NCBI GenBank assembly: GCA_023269245.1
Contig: JAHFMB010000044.1
Coordinates: 1 to 7,668, forward strand
Reading direction: 5' to 3'
Origin: Candidatus Tayloriibacteriota bacterium
GTDB lineage: Bacteria; Patescibacteriota; Minisyncoccia; Phycocordibacterales; PALSA-1337
Length of the DNA stretch: 7,668 bases
Shown: in pieces, positions 6,380 to 7,668 of the stretch
How positions within the stretch are numbered: the stretch's first letter is position 1
How the letters are laid out: each line of letters begins with the position of its first letter
Program-made: the position numbers and the translations under genes
The notes under the pieces: model-generated
What the model was told of the DNA's origin: nothing
Databases searched by the model: none
Seen by the model: only the letters and a program-made list of their open reading frames with translations

Positions 6380-6387
6380 GTTTAGAG

Positions 6388-6415
6388 TGATTTTTCCTCA
6401 TATTTTTGCTAGAGT
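6388..6415 (+). promoter_or_regulatory. Candidate extended -10 promoter for valS
   Basis: TGC followed by TAGAGT (6407-6415) forms an extended -10 element. The -35 region around 6388-6393 (tgattt) is poor. Transcription would start near 6421, only about three bases before the valS ATG, giving an essentially leaderless mRNA. It lies after the csp terminator, where a valS promoter is needed. Confidence 0.42.
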
Positions 6416-6423
6416 GTACACAC

Positions 6424-7668
6424 ATGCATCAGAAATTCCTCAAACCCTACGATCCTGCATCTACTGAAGATCGCATCTACAAACTCTGGGAGGAGAGTGG
6501 TTTTTTCAATCCGGACACGTTGCCACCGCGCAATCAAAAAGGTGAACCATATACTATCGTCTTACCACCACCAAACGTGACGGGTACACTCCACATGGGT
6601 CATGCGGCGATGTTGGCCATCGAGGACATCATGATTCGCTATCAGCGCATGTTGGGCAAGAAGACTCTGTGGCTTCCAGGAACTGACCATGCTGCTATTG
6701 CGACGCAATCCAAAGTAGAAAAAGAGATAGAGAAAAAAGAAGGCAAGCGACGCCATGATCTCGGTCGTGAGGAACTTCTCAAGCGCGTCAATGCATTTGC
6801 GCAGGAGAGTCATGACACCATCGTCAATCAGGTCCGCAAGATGGGTGCATCTATTGATTGGTCGCGCGAGGCGTTTACCTTGGACGACAAGAGAAATTTT
6901 GCGGTGAGGACTGCTTTCAAGACTATGTACGATCTTGGTCTTATTTATCGTGGCCACCGTATCGTGAACTGGGATCCAAAAGGGCAGACCACTATCTCAG
7001 ATGACGAGATTGTCTATAAGGAGCGCAAGGCAAAGTTGTATACATTCAAATACGCAACAGATTTTCCAATTTCAATAGCGACTACGCGCCTAGAAACGAA
7101 GGTGGGTGACGTAGCTGTTGCTGTCCATCCAGATGATGCACGCTATGCCAAATATATCGGTCAAGAATTCAAAGTAGATTTTGCGGGGGCCGCATTACAA
7201 ATAAAAATAGTGGGTGATGCTGCTGTTGATCCGGCATTTGGCACGGGCGCTGTTGGTGTTACGCCTGCTCACAGCTTGACCGATGCTGAGATTGCATCGC
7301 GTCACAGTCTTCCGATGATCCAGGTTATTGATGAATTTGCAAAAATGATGCCCGGTACTGGCATTGTTGCTGGACTCAAGGTTACCCCTGCCCGCGAAGC
7401 TATCATCACATGGCTTGAGGAGAATTCTCTTATAGAAAAAACTGAAGATATTACTCAGAACATTGCAACAGCTGAACGAACAGGTGGCGTTATTGAGCCG
7501 TTACCGAAACTTCAATGGTTTATTGCGGTAAATAAGCCGTTTACTCTTGCTCATTCCGCTATTCCAGGTGTACAAAGTGGTCAGCAAATCACGCTCAAAG
7601 AATTGATGAGAAAATCTGTGGACTCGGGTGGCATAAAAATCATTCCCGATCGTTTTGAGAAAATTTAT
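6424..7668 (+). CDS. valS: Valine--tRNA ligase, N-terminal 415 codons (runs off the right edge)
   Basis: ValRS charges tRNA-Val with valine and normally removes mis-attached threonine in an inserted editing (CP1) domain. The frame is open from the ATG at 6424 to the last base. The catalytic N-terminus shows LPPPNVTGTLHMGHA with the HIGH-type HMGH at 57-60, LPGTDHAAIATQ (84-95), WSREAFTLDD (146-155) and LIYRGHRIVNWDP (173-185). The editing domain is marked by ATTRLETKVGDVAVAVHPDD (219-238) and GTGAVGVTPAHSLTD (273-287); ERTGGVIEPLPKLQWF leads back toward the catalytic core. The KMSKS motif, anticodon-binding domain and stop lie beyond the window. The TPAH segment reads VGVTPAHS where many bacterial ValRS have VKVTPAHD. 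An ATG only three to four bases from the likely transcription start, with no Shine-Dalgarno, suggests leaderless translation. Confidence 0.95.
   Translation, partial: MHQKFLKPYDPASTEDRIYKLWEESGFFNPDTLPPRNQKGEPYTIVLPPPNVTGTLHMGHAAMLAIEDIMIRYQRMLGKKTLWLPGTDHAAIATQSKVEKEIEKKEGKRRHDLGREELLKRVNAFAQESHDTIVNQVRKMGASIDWSREAFTLDDKRNFAVRTAFKTMYDLGLIYRGHRIVNWDPKGQTTISDDEIVYKERKAKLYTFKYATDFPISIATTRLETKVGDVAVAVHPDDARYAKYIGQEFKVDFAGAALQIKIVGDAAVDPAFGTGAVGVTPAHSLTDAEIASRHSLPMIQVIDEFAKMMPGTGIVAGLKVTPAREAIITWLEENSLIEKTEDITQNIATAERTGGVIEPLPKLQWFIAVNKPFTLAHSAIPGVQSGQQITLKELMRKSVDSGGIKIIPDRFEKIY

Noticed and set aside
6340..6423. T-box or other aminoacyl-tRNA-sensing leader for valS
   Set aside because: Fewer than 90 bases are available and no T-box sequence or specifier stem is visible, only one simple terminator hairpin.
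6562..6957. 131-codon minus-strand reading frame opposite valS
   Set aside because: It is a shadow of the strongly conserved ValRS N-terminus on the plus strand.

Overview
The window looks like chromosomal DNA of a streamlined bacterium of the Candidate Phyla Radiation (Patescibacteria, probably Parcubacteria-like). That placement is inferred from the gene set, not from a marker search. The supporting signs are a compact division and cell-wall (dcw) operon containing a four-helix-bundle (S23-type) gene, a MurF-like ligase without its N-terminal domain, a small exported cytochrome b5 next to a DoxX-like protein, a tRNA without encoded CCA, and almost no Shine-Dalgarno sequences. TGA is used as a stop (end of rsmH), so the genetic code is not the TGA=Gly code of Gracilibacteria.

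Layout. Positions 2-4734, all + strand, form a dcw-type operon: rsmH (cut by the left edge), an ftsL-like gene, ftsI and a murF-like gene. The first three overlap by a few bases. Between ftsI and murF sits a 132-codon four-helix-bundle gene bounded by two 30-nt arms, each of four heptamers of the form GATTTAN, in inverted orientation. Positions 4735-5136 are non-coding apart from tRNA-Glu(CTC). They also hold hairpins and a GC-rich segment that ends in an exact 19-nt copy of the tRNA 3' end and begins with an inverted copy of its T-arm. Positions 5137-5999 carry a membrane-anchored cytochrome b5-domain protein and a DoxX-like membrane protein, overlapping by one base behind a good promoter. 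Then follow a CspA-type cold-shock protein (6098-6295), an inverted repeat over a TATAAT box, a strong intrinsic terminator, and the first 415 codons of valS (6424 to the right edge).

How the genes work together. RsmH modifies 16S rRNA. The FtsL-like protein and FtsI belong to the septal peptidoglycan machinery, and the MurF-like ligase makes the peptidoglycan precursor. The cytochrome b5/DoxX pair suggests an envelope redox function of unknown substrate. Csp and ValRS are housekeeping genes.

The most unusual items are the heptamer-bounded S23-type cassette inside the dcw operon, the tRNA-derived repeats around a GC-rich structured segment, and apparent substitutions at editing-site positions of ValRS. 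I found no CRISPR array, transposase or recognisable defence system.
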